Position numbers and translations under genes: made by a program
Assembly: GCF_000717175.1 (NCBI RefSeq)
Contig: NZ_JNYD01000023.1
Coordinates: 27,148 to 91,147 of the forward strand
Length of the DNA stretch: 64,000 nucleotides
Reading direction: 5' to 3'
From: Pseudonocardia autotrophica
GTDB lineage: Bacteria > Actinomycetota > Actinomycetes > Mycobacteriales > Pseudonocardiaceae
In this document: positions 17,357 through 25,960 of the stretch, piece by piece
How the letters are laid out: every line of letters starts with the position of its first letter
How positions within the stretch are numbered: position 1 is the stretch's first letter
The notes under the pieces: generated by a model
Told to the model about the DNA's origin: nothing
What the model saw: only the letters and a program-made list of their open reading frames with translations
The model's database searches: none

Positions 17357-18522
17357 CCGTCCCGACCTCCGGCACCCGTCCCGACGACGCCCGCCGGCAC
17401 AACCGGACCGCGCTGCTGCGCCGCCTGCACGTCGAGGGGCCCTGCACGCGCGCGACGCTCGCCAGCGAGCTCGGGCTCAACCGCAGCACGATCAAGGCGG
17501 TGGTCGACGGGCTGGCGGAGGCGGGCGTCGTCACGGAGGCCGTCCCGGCGCAGCGCACCGGCGCCGGGCGGCCCTCGCTCCTGGTCCTGCCCGAGGCGCA
17601 GGCGGCGGTCGTCCTGGCCGTCGACATCCGCGTCGACCAGGTCGCCATGGCGATGGTCGGGATCGGCGGGCAGATCCTCGGCCGCCACAGCTGGAACCTG
17701 CACCGCACCACCCGGCTGCCCGGCGAGGTCATCACGCACATCGCCGAGTCGGCACAGCTGCTGCGCGACGAGCTGGGCGTGCGGGAGCAGGGGGTCGGCG
17801 TCTCGGTCCCCGGCGTCGTCCGACGGGCCGACGGCCTGGTCCACGAGGCGCCCAACCTCGGCTGGCGGGAGGTGGCCCTGGGCAGCCGGCTCGGCGCGGT
17901 GCTCGGCTCGCCCACGACCGTCGGCAACGACGGCGACCTCGGCGCCCTCGCCGAGCACGTCCGGGGGGCGGCGCGGGACGCCAACGACCTGCTCTACCTG
18001 TCCGCCGACGTCGGCGTGGGCGGCGGGGTCATCGTCGGCGGGGTGCCGCTGCGGGGCTCCGGCGGGTACGTCGGCGAGATCGGGCACATGATCGTCCGGC
18101 CCGGTGGGCGGGCGTGCTTCTGCGGCGAGCAGGGCTGCTGGGAGACCGAGGTCGGCGAGCCGGCGCTGTGCCGCGCGCTCGGGCTGCCCGAGGACACGCC
18201 CCGCGGGGTGCTGGTGGCCGAGCTGCGGGACCTCGAGGCCCGTCCCGGACGGCTCGACCTGCTGTCCGAGGTGGGGGAGTGGCTGGTCACGGGGCTGGTC
18301 ACGGCGGTGAACATGCTCGCGCCGGAGCTCGTGGTGCTGGGCGACCTCTTCGCCGCCCTCCCCACCCGGCTCGTCGACCGCATCCGCGAGGAGCTGCACC
18401 GCCGCAGCCTCGTCAGCCGCGCCGCGGGCCGCACCCGCATCGCCGTCTCGCCGCTGGGGAGGGACGGGAAGCTCGTCGGCGCCGCCGAACTCGCCTTCGA
18501 ACCCGTCCTCGGCGCGGTGTAG
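17353..18522 (+). CDS. ROK family transcriptional regulator
   Basis: 389 residues. An N-terminal winged helix (LLRRLHVEGPCTRATLASELGLNRSTIKAVVDGLAEAGVV) precedes the ROK sugar-kinase fold. Visible landmarks are VGNDGDLGALAEH, the D-x-G-x-G-G-G-V-I-V segment and a zinc-binding G-x-C-x-C-G-x-x-G-C-x-E site as RACFCGEQGCWE. The ROK kinase Asp context is kept only loosely, as is usual for XylR/NagC-type repressors. GTG 17353 overlaps the permease stop, so it is expressed with the transporter it probably controls, using the operator candidate at 13854-13868. Confidence 0.9.
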   Translation: MTVPTSGTRPDDARRHNRTALLRRLHVEGPCTRATLASELGLNRSTIKAVVDGLAEAGVVTEAVPAQRTGAGRPSLLVLPEAQAAVVLAVDIRVDQVAMAMVGIGGQILGRHSWNLHRTTRLPGEVITHIAESAQLLRDELGVREQGVGVSVPGVVRRADGLVHEAPNLGWREVALGSRLGAVLGSPTTVGNDGDLGALAEHVRGAARDANDLLYLSADVGVGGGVIVGGVPLRGSGGYVGEIGHMIVRPGGRACFCGEQGCWETEVGEPALCRALGLPEDTPRGVLVAELRDLEARPGRLDLLSEVGEWLVTGLVTAVNMLAPELVVLGDLFAALPTRLVDRIREELHRRSLVSRAAGRTRIAVSPLGRDGKLVGAAELAFEPVLGAV

Positions 18523-18533
18523 CACCACATCCC

Positions 18534-18709
18534 GCGAGTCGGGAGTTCCGGCGGCGCGAGTCGCGAGTTCTGGCAGCGCGAGTCGGGAGTTCTGGCAGCG
18601 CGAGTCGGTAGTTCTGGCAGCGCGAGTCGGTAGTTCTGGCAGCGCGAGTCGGGAGTTCCGGCACCGCGAGTCGGGAGTTCCGGCAGCACGAGTCGGCGGT
18701 TTAGGGCGA
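18534..18709 (+). repeat. Tandem array, 8 units of exactly 22 bp (GCGAGTCG core)
   Basis: Unit starts at 18534, 18556, 18578, 18600, 18622, 18644, 18666 and 18688 are all exactly 22 bp apart. A typical unit begins GCGAGTCGGGAGTTCTGGCA and ends GC. The first 14 bp are nearly invariant (single changes such as GGTAG for GGGAG), and the remaining 8 bp vary. It occupies the space after the ROK gene and before the DUF1775-like gene. Related copies lie at 20247-20422, inside cobG and inside cobN. Confidence 0.9.
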
Positions 18710-18735
18710 CCGCGTTGCGCATGTTCGTCGTCTCC

Positions 18736-18778
18736 CGGGATCTGGGTTCGGTGACCCGGAAGTGCCGACTCGCGGGAG
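18736..18778. repeat. Right-arm copy of the palindromic element found at 40058-40147
   Basis: This stretch shares with 40106-40147 the order CCGGGATC, five or six variable bases, TCGGT, two bases, CCCGGA, one base, then GTGCCGACTCGCGGG. The inverted GCGAGTCG core here faces the 22-bp array immediately to its left, so the two together resemble an expanded version of the 40058 hairpin. Confidence 0.65.
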
Positions 18779-18887
18779 GTTGACCGGATCGTGCGGAACC
18801 TTCACCGTCGGTCCGACGGGCGAGGCGCGGTAACGCTCAACGATCAGGGCCGAGTTCCCGGGCGGGAGCGGGCGCGAGGAGGCGGGC

Positions 18888-19718
18888 ATGCGCGGGTTCG
18901 GCGGAGCCGCCGTCCCGGTCCGGTGCGCCCTGCTGATGGTCCTGACGCTCGTCGGGCTCGGCATGGTCTTCGCCGGTGCCGCGGTCGCGGACGTCACGCT
19001 CACGCCCGATCACACCGAGGCCGGCGCGCGGGACGTCGCCGTGACGTTCCGGGTGACCAACGACGATCCGGGCGACCCCGTCGTCGCGCTCCGGGTGGAT
19101 CTGCCGACGGGGCGTCCGCTCGTGGACCCGCAGGCGTCGTCGCCGGCGGGGTGGCAGGTCGCGACCACCGCGAGCGGGATCGAGTGGACGGGCGGGCCGG
19201 TCGGGTCCGAGCCCGTGGACCTGGTGCTGCGGGTGGGCCGGATGCCCGACGGCGCAGGGCCCGTGCGGTTCCGGGCGACCCAGACGAGCCGGTCCGGTGC
19301 CGTCGTCGAATGGTCGGACCTGGTGGTGCCCGGCCGGCCTGCGCCGGCGCACACGGCCCTCGAGCTGCCGTACGGTGCGCCGCGGCCGGCGGTCCCGGTC
19401 GGCGGGCATCACGACCACGATCAGGCGGCGCGGGACGTCGCGGCCGGTCTGCCCGCGACGCCGTCGCCGGGAGCGACCGCGGCGTGGACGATCGGGGTCG
19501 GGGTCGCGCTGGCCGTGCTGGTGGCGCTGGGGATCCGCGAGCTGGGGAAGTGGCAGGCCGCCAGGTTCGCCGCGCATCGGGAGAGCGGGGGCGGGACGGC
19601 GCAGGAACGGCAGGCGCCGGACGGTCCGGTGTCCTCGGGAGCGACACACCCGGCTCCGTCCGGTGCCGGGGGTGCGCGCGACGTCACGCCGCGAGCAGAG
19701 CGCGACCGGAGTCGGTGA
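18888..19718 (+). CDS. DUF1775/YcnI-like secreted, membrane-anchored protein
   Basis: 276 residues: an N-terminal signal segment (CALLMVLTLVGLGMVFAGAAVAD), a beta-rich extracellular domain (VTLTPDHTEAGARDVAVTFRV, then LRVDLPTGRPLVDPQ and GWQVATTASGIEWTGG), a Pro/His-containing linker with HHDHDQ, one C-terminal transmembrane helix (AAWTIGVGVALAVLVALGI) and a 50-residue cytoplasmic tail. The layout matches DUF1775 proteins linked to copper handling. The mature N-terminal His that binds copper in YcnI is not present here (the mature protein would start A-D-V), so copper binding is uncertain. ATG 18888 follows GAGGAGG. The 3' end overlaps the convergent gene at 19684. Confidence 0.75.
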   Translation: MRGFGGAAVPVRCALLMVLTLVGLGMVFAGAAVADVTLTPDHTEAGARDVAVTFRVTNDDPGDPVVALRVDLPTGRPLVDPQASSPAGWQVATTASGIEWTGGPVGSEPVDLVLRVGRMPDGAGPVRFRATQTSRSGAVVEWSDLVVPGRPAPAHTALELPYGAPRPAVPVGGHHDHDQAARDVAAGLPATPSPGATAAWTIGVGVALAVLVALGIRELGKWQAARFAAHRESGGGTAQERQAPDGPVSSGATHPAPSGAGGARDVTPRAERDRSR

Positions 19719-19938
19719 GGGCGACGGATCCGTCGGCGTCGGCGATCAGGCCGGCGTCGGTGAGCCGCGGGGCGGCGAAGGGGTCGGCGAGGAACATCCC
19801 GTCGACGACGAGGGCGGACCCACCGGACAGCCGGACGCGGCCGGCCTCGACGGCGCGCAGGACGGCGCGGTCGCGGTGGGTGAGCGCCGGAATGCCGGTG
19901 CCGGTGACGAGGGTGAGCTGAGCGGTCTGTGCGGACAT
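19684..19938 (-). CDS. Small winged-helix-like protein of unknown function
   Basis: 84 residues. The N-terminal half reads ALTHRDRAVLRAVEAGRVRL and the C-terminal half PRLTDAGLIADADGSVALTD, the order of helices and wing seen in MarR/PadR-like small DNA-binding proteins (L-T-x-x-G-...-L-T-x-x-G). I do not recognise a named family. ATG 19938 has an excellent AAGGAG ribosome site 8 nt upstream, which supports it as real. Its last 35 nt overlap the end of the convergent DUF1775-like gene. Confidence 0.65.
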   Translation of the reverse strand: MSAQTAQLTLVTGTGIPALTHRDRAVLRAVEAGRVRLSGGSALVVDGMFLADPFAAPRLTDAGLIADADGSVALTDSGRALLAA

Positions 19939-20246
19939 CGTGCTTCTCCTTCCGTCCTGGCGCCGGGGCCCTCCCGGTGTCGGTGTCGAACGAGAAGAAG
20001 CATCCCGCCGGAGCACGCCCCGGACGATGACGTCGGCCCCACTCCCTACCGGGGCCGACCCGCCGACCGGGGTGGGGTTGACCCCCACGCGCCAGAACTG
20101 CGGTGGCTGTACCCGGGCCGGGCGGGCCTGAACTCGGGCGGCACCACGAATCGCGGAAATCCCCGAATGGCGGTACCACCGAGCCGGTTCCTGAGGTGCG
20201 CGTGACCTGAGGGAGTCCGGGGCGTGCTCGGCCGGAGCTCAGGGCG
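19939..20246. other. Intergenic stretch upstream of the small winged-helix gene
   Basis: About 300 nt with no supported gene. It should hold the promoter of the minus-strand gene at 19684-19938 and leads directly into the 22-bp repeat array at 20247. Confidence 0.4.
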
Positions 20247-20422
20247 CGACTCGCGGAAGCCCACAGCGCGACTCGCGGGAGCTGAGAGCGCGACTCGCGG
20301 GAGCTGAGAGCGCGACTCGCGGGAGCTGAGAGCGCGACTCGCGGGAGCTCAGGGCGCGGCTCGCGGTGCTGGAAGTCCCGACTCGCGGTGCGCGAACTCC
20401 CGACTCGCGGGAGTGTGCGAGT
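20247..20422 (-). repeat. Tandem array, 8 units of exactly 22 bp (CGACTCGC core)
   Basis: The core CGACTCGC starts at 20247, 20269, 20291, 20313, 20335, 20357 (variant CGGCTCGC), 20379 and 20401: eight units at strict 22-bp spacing. The intervening sequence is mostly GGGAGCTGAGAGCG on the left and GAACTCC-containing on the right, where it becomes the reverse complement of the array at 18534. An inverted core (GCGAGTCGGGAG) follows at 20418. It lies downstream of the Hsp70 fusion gene. Confidence 0.9.
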
Positions 20423-20454
20423 CGGGAGTCGGCGTGGTGCGCGGGGCGGCGGGC

Positions 20455-23109
20455 TCAGCCGGTGAGGTTGACCTCGGTGAGGGTGCCGCTGTTGAGGTTG
20501 GTGACGTACGCCTTCTTCCCGTCCGGCGTGACGGCCAGGCTGGTCGGGGCGTCGCCCGTGGGCAGGGTGGCGGTGACCGTCCAGGTCTCGGCGTTGATCA
20601 CCGTGAGGTTGTCGCCCTCCACCGCGGTGACGTAGACGAACCGGCCGTCCGGCGCCCACGCGATGTCCTGCGGCTTCTTGCCCACCGGCACCGTGGCGAC
20701 GACCTGGTCGGTGTTGGTGTCGATGGCCGTGACCGAGTCGCTGTCGTAGTTGACGTTGGCGACCACGGAGTTGTCCGGCGCGACCTCGAGGCTGTGCGGG
20801 CTGACCTGCACCTTGACCTCGCCGAGCACCGTGTCGTCGGCGGTGTTGATGATCGAGACGACGCCGGACTCGTGGTTGGCCGTGTACGCCTTGGTGCCGT
20901 CGGGCGAGAAGGTGACCCAGTGCGGGTTCGGCGCGACCTTGATGTCGTGCACGAGCGTGCTGGTCGCCGTGTCGATCACGCTGACCGTGCCGGAGTCGTG
21001 GTTGGGCACGTAGAGCTTCGACCCGTCGGGCGTGACGGCGAGGGCGAACGGCCGGGTGCCGACCGGGATCGTCGAGGTGATCGAGTTGCTGGTCGTGTCG
21101 AGCACGCCGACGACGTTGACCGTCTTCTGGTCGTTGAAGATCGAGACGTAGACGCGCTTGCCGTCGGGTGCGAAGGCCAGGTACTGCGGCGGCCCGGCCT
21201 GGACCGGGATCGTCGCGATGACCTTGTCGACCGAGGTGTCCATGACCGTGACGACGCCGGCGTTGCGGTTGGCGATGTAGGCCAGCCGGCCGTTGGGCGA
21301 GAGCGCGATGTAGCCGGGGGTCTTGCCGACCGGGATCGCTGAGCCCAGCGACGGGATCGGCACGCTGGTGGCGATCTCGGGCTGGGTCTGGTCCGCGGCT
21401 GGCGGGATCTCCTCGTTCGACCCGCCGCCGGCGACCGACGTGCCGGTGTTGCCGGTGCCGCCCCCGAGCAGCCCGAACTGGTTCGCGGCGAACCAGCCCA
21501 CACCGCCCACGGCGGCCAGCAGGAGCACGACGACGAGCCCGACGATGAGGGCCTTGCGTCCGCCGCCGGACGGCTCCGAGGGTTCGGGAGCGCCGGGGGG
21601 TGGTGCGCCGCCACCGGGGGTGCCGCCCCCGAAGCCGCCGCCACCGCCGCCCCCGCCGCCACCCGGGCCGCCGGGACCACCCGGACTGCCGGGGCCACCG
21701 GGGCCGCCGCCGTACGGCAACGGGCCGGACGGCTGCGGCGCGGGCGGGGCGACCCGCTGCGTCGGCGCGGGCGGGGCCGGAGGTGCTGCGGCCGCGACGG
21801 GAGGTGCCGCCATGGCCGCCGCCGCCGCCGGAGCCGGGGTCGGAGTCCCGGAGGGCGTGCCCGTCGGCGGACCGAAGCTCGGCAGCCCGGTGCCCGACGG
21901 CAGCGAGAACGGCGCCGGGGTCTCCGGCACGGACGCCACGGCCGCACCGGCAGCAGCCCCACCCGCCGCACCCAGCGCCACGGCCGGGAAGGCCGTGGTG
22001 GGCGGCGGGGCGGCCGGCGCCGCGGGCCCGTCCGAGCCCGCGACCGCACCGGGTCCGCCGGCGAGCGTGGCCGCGCCGAGCGCGACCGCGTACTTGGGGT
22101 GGGCGTCGACGACCGTGGGCCGGCCGAGCTCCTCGGACACCATCCGCGCGACCAGCGGGATCCGCGAGGACCCGCCGACCAGCAGCACCGCGCTGAGCTC
22201 GTCCGGGGTGACCTCGGCCGAGCGCAGGGTGCGGTTGAGCGCACCGATGGTGGACTCGATCGGCGCCCGGATCATGTCCTCGAACTCGGCGCGGGTGAGC
22301 CGCACGTCGAAGTGCCGGTGGGGCAGGAACACCGGGATCGTGGTCTCGGTGTCGATCGACAGCGCCTCCTTGGCCAGCACGCAGTCCTGGCGCAGCCGGG
22401 CCAGCGCGACCGTGGTCTGCGGGTCGCTCATGTCCAGCTCGGACAGCGCCCCGCCGGCGGCGTAGTTGACGTGCGCCAGGATCGCCTCGTCGAAGTCGAC
22501 CCCGCCGAGGCGCTCGATGCCCTCCGGCGAGCCGAGGATCTCGATGCCCTCCGAGCGCTTGCGCAGCACGGTGGCGTCGAACGTGCCGCCGCCGAGGTCG
22601 TAGACCGCGACGATCTCGCCGTTCTCCAGCCGCCGCGACGACGCGTAGTGCGCCGCGGCCGCCTCGGGCTCGGTCACCATCCGCGGCATGGCCACCCCGG
22701 CCAGCTGCGGGACCTCGTCGAACAGCTCGCGCCGGAACGGGCCCCAGTTGGCCGGGTGGGTCAGCACCATCGAGTCCGGGGCGGTGCCCTGGGTCGCCGA
22801 GACCCGGGCCACGACGTCGGACAACAGGCTCGCGAGCAGCGCGGTGACCGCGTGCGGGGCCCCGCCGAGCATCACCGGCGTGGGGTCGCCGAGGCGGCGC
22901 TTGAACTCCCGGCCGACCCGGTCGGGGTTGCTCACCGCCCGCCGCCCGGCCGCGTCGCCGGTGACGACCGTGCCGTCCTCCCGCAGGTAGACGACGGCCG
23001 GTGTCACCACACTGCGGTCGCCGAGCGTGAACATCTCCACCCGGGAGGCGTTCGCGACCGCCGCGGCCACGAACGTCGTCCCCAGGTCCACACCCAGGCT
23101 GTAGGACAC
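20455..23109 (-). CDS. Membrane Hsp70-YVTN beta-propeller fusion protein
   Basis: 884 residues in four parts. (1) Hsp70/actin-type ATPase, about 1-350: phosphate-1 GVDLGTTFVAAAV, phosphate-2 VYDLGGGTFDATVL, adenosine motif LLVGGSSRIPLV. (2) A long Pro/Ala/Gly linker, about 360-515, including an almost pure Gly run. (3) One transmembrane helix, about 517-545 (KALIVGLVVVLLLAAVGGVG). (4) A seven-bladed YVTN propeller, about 575-884, with repeats such as SPNGRLAYIANRNAGVVTV and TPDGSKLYVPNHDSGTVSV. The canonical Hsp70 substrate-binding domain is missing. The ATPase would be cytoplasmic and the propeller extracytoplasmic, suggesting signal transfer across the membrane. GTG 23109 is chosen for the GAGAGG upstream. 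Confidence 0.88.
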   Translation of the reverse strand: MSYSLGVDLGTTFVAAAVANASRVEMFTLGDRSVVTPAVVYLREDGTVVTGDAAGRRAVSNPDRVGREFKRRLGDPTPVMLGGAPHAVTALLASLLSDVVARVSATQGTAPDSMVLTHPANWGPFRRELFDEVPQLAGVAMPRMVTEPEAAAAHYASSRRLENGEIVAVYDLGGGTFDATVLRKRSEGIEILGSPEGIERLGGVDFDEAILAHVNYAAGGALSELDMSDPQTTVALARLRQDCVLAKEALSIDTETTIPVFLPHRHFDVRLTRAEFEDMIRAPIESTIGALNRTLRSAEVTPDELSAVLLVGGSSRIPLVARMVSEELGRPTVVDAHPKYAVALGAATLAGGPGAVAGSDGPAAPAAPPPTTAFPAVALGAAGGAAAGAAVASVPETPAPFSLPSGTGLPSFGPPTGTPSGTPTPAPAAAAAMAAPPVAAAAPPAPPAPTQRVAPPAPQPSGPLPYGGGPGGPGSPGGPGGPGGGGGGGGGGFGGGTPGGGAPPPGAPEPSEPSGGGRKALIVGLVVVLLLAAVGGVGWFAANQFGLLGGGTGNTGTSVAGGGSNEEIPPAADQTQPEIATSVPIPSLGSAIPVGKTPGYIALSPNGRLAYIANRNAGVVTVMDTSVDKVIATIPVQAGPPQYLAFAPDGKRVYVSIFNDQKTVNVVGVLDTTSNSITSTIPVGTRPFALAVTPDGSKLYVPNHDSGTVSVIDTATSTLVHDIKVAPNPHWVTFSPDGTKAYTANHESGVVSIINTADDTVLGEVKVQVSPHSLEVAPDNSVVANVNYDSDSVTAIDTNTDQVVATVPVGKKPQDIAWAPDGRFVYVTAVEGDNLTVINAETWTVTATLPTGDAPTSLAVTPDGKKAYVTNLNSGTLTEVNLTG

Positions 23110-23315
23110 TCCGCCACCTCTCGGAGGCGCGGACCCGTCGGACCCGCGCATGAGCATTGCCGACCGTACGAGCGCACGTTGCCCTCAGGTGATACTCGTC
23201 CCAGGTCACGCTGTCATTACCGTCACACCTCGAAGTGCGCGAGCGGGGGCAGTCCCTACCCCGCCGGGGGGCCGACCCCCTTCCGGTGACCCCCCGGCGG
23301 CGGGACGATGCAGCG

Positions 23316-23972
23316 ATGAGGCTGGAGCCCGCGCCGACGGGGGACGTGCCGGCCGCCCCCACGGCCGTCCCGAGCGCGTCCGCCGTCGCGGAGGCGCGTC
23401 GCAGGCGCGAGCGCGACCAGTGGCAGGGCCGGCGCCGGCTGGAGCGCCAGCTGCACGACGGGGCCGCCCTGCGGGCGTCCGCCCTGGTCCTGCAGCTGGG
23501 TCTGTTCCGGCACCGGGTCCCGGAAGCCGAGCACGAGCTGCGCGCCGCCATCGGCACCCTGCAGGACGAGCTGCACGCGGTGCTGCAGGAGCTGCGGGAC
23601 GTCGCCGGCCAGATCTACCCGCCGCTGCTCGACGAGGCGGGCCTCGGCCCGGCGCTGCGCGAGCTCGCCGAGCGGCTCGACGCCCCGTTGCGGGTGCGCG
23701 ACGACGGCCGGCGGTTCGGCCCGGCCGCCGAGGGCGCCGTCTACTTCGCCGTGGCCGACGCGCTGGCCGCCGACCCGGTGTCGCCCCGCGAGGTGACGAT
23801 CGCGGGCTCCGCCGCCGAGCTCGTCGTCACGGTGACCGGCGGAGGACCGGGGCTGGCGGAGCTGCTGCTGGACCGCGCCCGCCCGCTCGGGGGTGCGGTG
23901 TGTGACGTTTCCACCCCGCCGGACGAGACCGTCGGTACCGGCACGATCGTTGCGAGGATCCCATGCGAGTAG
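23316..23972 (+). CDS. Small histidine-kinase-like protein with degenerate ATPase domain
   Basis: 218 residues without membrane segments. A NarL-type DHp motif RRRLERQLHDGAALRASALVLQ keeps the phospho-acceptor His (His47), followed by QELRDVAGQIYPPLLDEAGLGPALREL as in HisKA_3 kinases. The ATP-binding part is short: the N-box region reads AVYFAVADALAAD with no Asn, and only GGGPGLAELL remains of the G-boxes. Autophosphorylation is therefore doubtful, and it may act as a phosphotransfer protein. ATG 23316 is used. It overlaps the response-regulator gene by 10 nt. Confidence 0.75.
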   Translation: MRLEPAPTGDVPAAPTAVPSASAVAEARRRRERDQWQGRRRLERQLHDGAALRASALVLQLGLFRHRVPEAEHELRAAIGTLQDELHAVLQELRDVAGQIYPPLLDEAGLGPALRELAERLDAPLRVRDDGRRFGPAAEGAVYFAVADALAADPVSPREVTIAGSAAELVVTVTGGGPGLAELLLDRARPLGGAVCDVSTPPDETVGTGTIVARIPCE

Positions 23973-24628
23973 CACTGGCCGAGGACGGCGCCCTGTTCCG
24001 CGAGGGGCTGCTGATGCTCCTGCAGGCCGCGGGCCACGAGGTCGTGGCGGTGGCCGCGGGCGGTGACGAGCTGCTGGCCCTCCTGGCCGGCACCCCGTGC
24101 GACGTCGCCGTCCTCGACATCCGGATGCCCCCGGAGCCCGACGGCGGGCTGGTCACCGCGGAGCGGATCCGCGAGAAGTGGCCGAACATGGGGCTGCTGT
24201 TCCTCTCGCACTACGCCGAGTCGCACTATCTGATGAAGATCCTCGACATCGGCACGGACGCGATCGGCTACCGGCTCAAGGAGAAGGTCGGCAGCGTCGA
24301 GGTGCTGACCGACACCCTGACCCGCATCGCCGACGGCGAGATCGTGATCGAGCCGGTGCTGGCGAAGCGGCTGGTCGAACGGCCCCGCGGGGAGAAGAAG
24401 AACGAGGTCGCGTCGCTGTCGGAGCGCGAGCTCGACGTGCTCAAGCTGATGGCCGAGGGGCGGTCGAACGGCGGCATCGCGGGCCAGCTGTACGTCACGC
24501 CGAAGGCCGTGGAGAAGCACATCGCCAGCATCTTCGCCAAGCTCGGCCTGCACACCGACGAGACCGAGAGCCATCGCCGGGTCCTCGCGGTGCTCACCTA
24601 CCTCCGCTCGCAGCGGGACGGCGACTGA
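23963..24628 (+). CDS. NarL/LuxR-family response regulator
   Basis: 221 residues: receiver domain (acidic AED near the N-terminus, phospho-acceptor Asp52 in VAVLDIRMPP, switch Ser/His in LLFLSHYAES, Lys in YRLKEKV) and a C-terminal LuxR HTH (SLSERELDVLKLMAEGRSNGGIAGQLYVTPKAVEKHIASIFAKLGL). All phosphorylation residues are present. It is the only DNA-binding protein in this operon and is flanked by three kinase-related proteins. Confidence 0.93.
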   Translation: MRVALAEDGALFREGLLMLLQAAGHEVVAVAAGGDELLALLAGTPCDVAVLDIRMPPEPDGGLVTAERIREKWPNMGLLFLSHYAESHYLMKILDIGTDAIGYRLKEKVGSVEVLTDTLTRIADGEIVIEPVLAKRLVERPRGEKKNEVASLSERELDVLKLMAEGRSNGGIAGQLYVTPKAVEKHIASIFAKLGLHTDETESHRRVLAVLTYLRSQRDGD

Positions 24629-24637
24629 CGGCCGGAC

Positions 24638-25960
24638 ATGGAGAGGTGGGCCGCGCTGGGGCTGCGCGCCGCGTTGGTCGGCGGCGCGGTCCTCGTCGTG
24701 TTCGCGGTCCTCGTCGTGGTCCCGCCGGTGCTGCTCGGCACCGGCCTCGGGCAGATCGGCGTGCTGCTGCCCTTCGTCGCGGCACTCGTCTGCGCGATCG
24801 GCGCGGCGCGGCTGCGCCCGGTGGTGGACCGGATCGTCGAGCGCGTGACCCACACCCGGGGCACGACCCCGTACTCCGCGCTGGCCGAGGCGGCCGCGCG
24901 GATCCGGAGCGGCACCCCGGACTCGGCCCTGCCGGGGCTGGCGGAGGTGCTCGCGGAGGGCACCGCGGCACGCGAGGCGCGGGTCTGGCTCGCGGTCTCC
25001 GACCGGTTGGTGACGGCCGCGGTCCACCCGCCGCGCGCGGTCACCGGGGAGACCGTGCCGAACCTCGCCGTGCTGCTCGGCGGGGAGGACCCGGAGCAGC
25101 GGGCCGACCACGTCGTCCCGATCGTCGAGGGACAGACGCTGCGGGCCGTGCTCGCCATCCGCAAGCCGACCGCGATCACCCCCGCCGACCAGCAGCTGAT
25201 GCGGGACCTCGCCGGCGGGGCGGGGCTGCTGCTGCGCGGCGTCGCGATGAACACCGAGCTGCGCGACCGCGTCCGGCGGGCCGCGGAGCTGGCCGCCGAG
25301 CTCGAGCGGTCCCGGGAGCGGCTCGCCACGGCCCGGGACGTCGAGCGGCGCCGGCTCGTCGGCGAGCTCTCGCAGGCCACCACCGACCGGCTCGCCACCC
25401 TGCGGATCGTGCTCGACGGGGCCCGTCAGGACCTGGGCGGGAGCACGCCGGACCCGGCCCGCGCGGGGTCCGCGATCCGCCGCGCCGGCACCCAGCTCGA
25501 CGAGCTGCTCGACCGGTTCCGGCTCATCGCCCGCGGGGTCTACCCGCAGGTCCTTCGCGATCAGGGCCCGGTCGGCGCGCTCGAGGAGGTGGCCGCCGAC
25601 CTGGACCGGCCGGTGCGGCTCGCCGGTGCGCCCGAGGACAGGCTGCCGTGGGAGGTCGAGTCCGGCGTCTACTACGTCGCCGCCTCGGCGCTGCAGTGGC
25701 TGGCCGCTTCTCAGGGGCCCGAGCTGGAGGTCGAGCTGACCCACGCCGACGGGCGGCTGGCCGTCAGCGTCGTCGACCCGCGGCCCGGGTTCGCCCCCGG
25801 GGAGCTGCGCGCCGCGCTCGCCGGTGACCTCGAGCGGCTGGCGGCGCTCGGCGGCGAGGCCGGGCTGACCACGGACGAGGACGGCCGGCTGGTGCTCACC
25901 GCGAGCCTGCCGGAGCGGCTGGAGCCCGCCGTCGAGGTCGCCCGGGAGGTGCGGGTGTGA
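24638..25960 (+). CDS. Membrane histidine-kinase homologue lacking the phospho-acceptor His
   Basis: 440 residues: two N-terminal membrane helices, a GAF-like region starting at TTPYSALAEAAARI, a helical linker, and a HisKA_3-like region RDVERRRLVGELSQATTDRLATL. Relatives read E-R-D-L-H-D-G-A here; the His is replaced by Ser245. The N-box position reads YYVAASALQWLAA and lacks Asn, while a G-box relic DPRPGFAPGELRAAL remains. It is a paralogue of the next gene product (shared TPYSALAE segment) but looks catalytically dead. GTG of the next gene overlaps its stop. Confidence 0.82.
   Translation: MERWAALGLRAALVGGAVLVVFAVLVVVPPVLLGTGLGQIGVLLPFVAALVCAIGAARLRPVVDRIVERVTHTRGTTPYSALAEAAARIRSGTPDSALPGLAEVLAEGTAAREARVWLAVSDRLVTAAVHPPRAVTGETVPNLAVLLGGEDPEQRADHVVPIVEGQTLRAVLAIRKPTAITPADQQLMRDLAGGAGLLLRGVAMNTELRDRVRRAAELAAELERSRERLATARDVERRRLVGELSQATTDRLATLRIVLDGARQDLGGSTPDPARAGSAIRRAGTQLDELLDRFRLIARGVYPQVLRDQGPVGALEEVAADLDRPVRLAGAPEDRLPWEVESGVYYVAASALQWLAASQGPELEVELTHADGRLAVSVVDPRPGFAPGELRAALAGDLERLAALGGEAGLTTDEDGRLVLTASLPERLEPAVEVAREVRV

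Noticed and set aside
18534..18709. CRISPR array
   Set aside because: The unit is only 22 bp, the variable part is about 8 bp and not unique, and no cas genes are present. It is a tandem repeat.
20247..20422. CRISPR array or oriC-like DnaA box cluster
   Set aside because: No DnaA box (TTGTCCACA-like) is in the units, no dnaA/dnaN nearby, and spacing is fixed at 22 bp.
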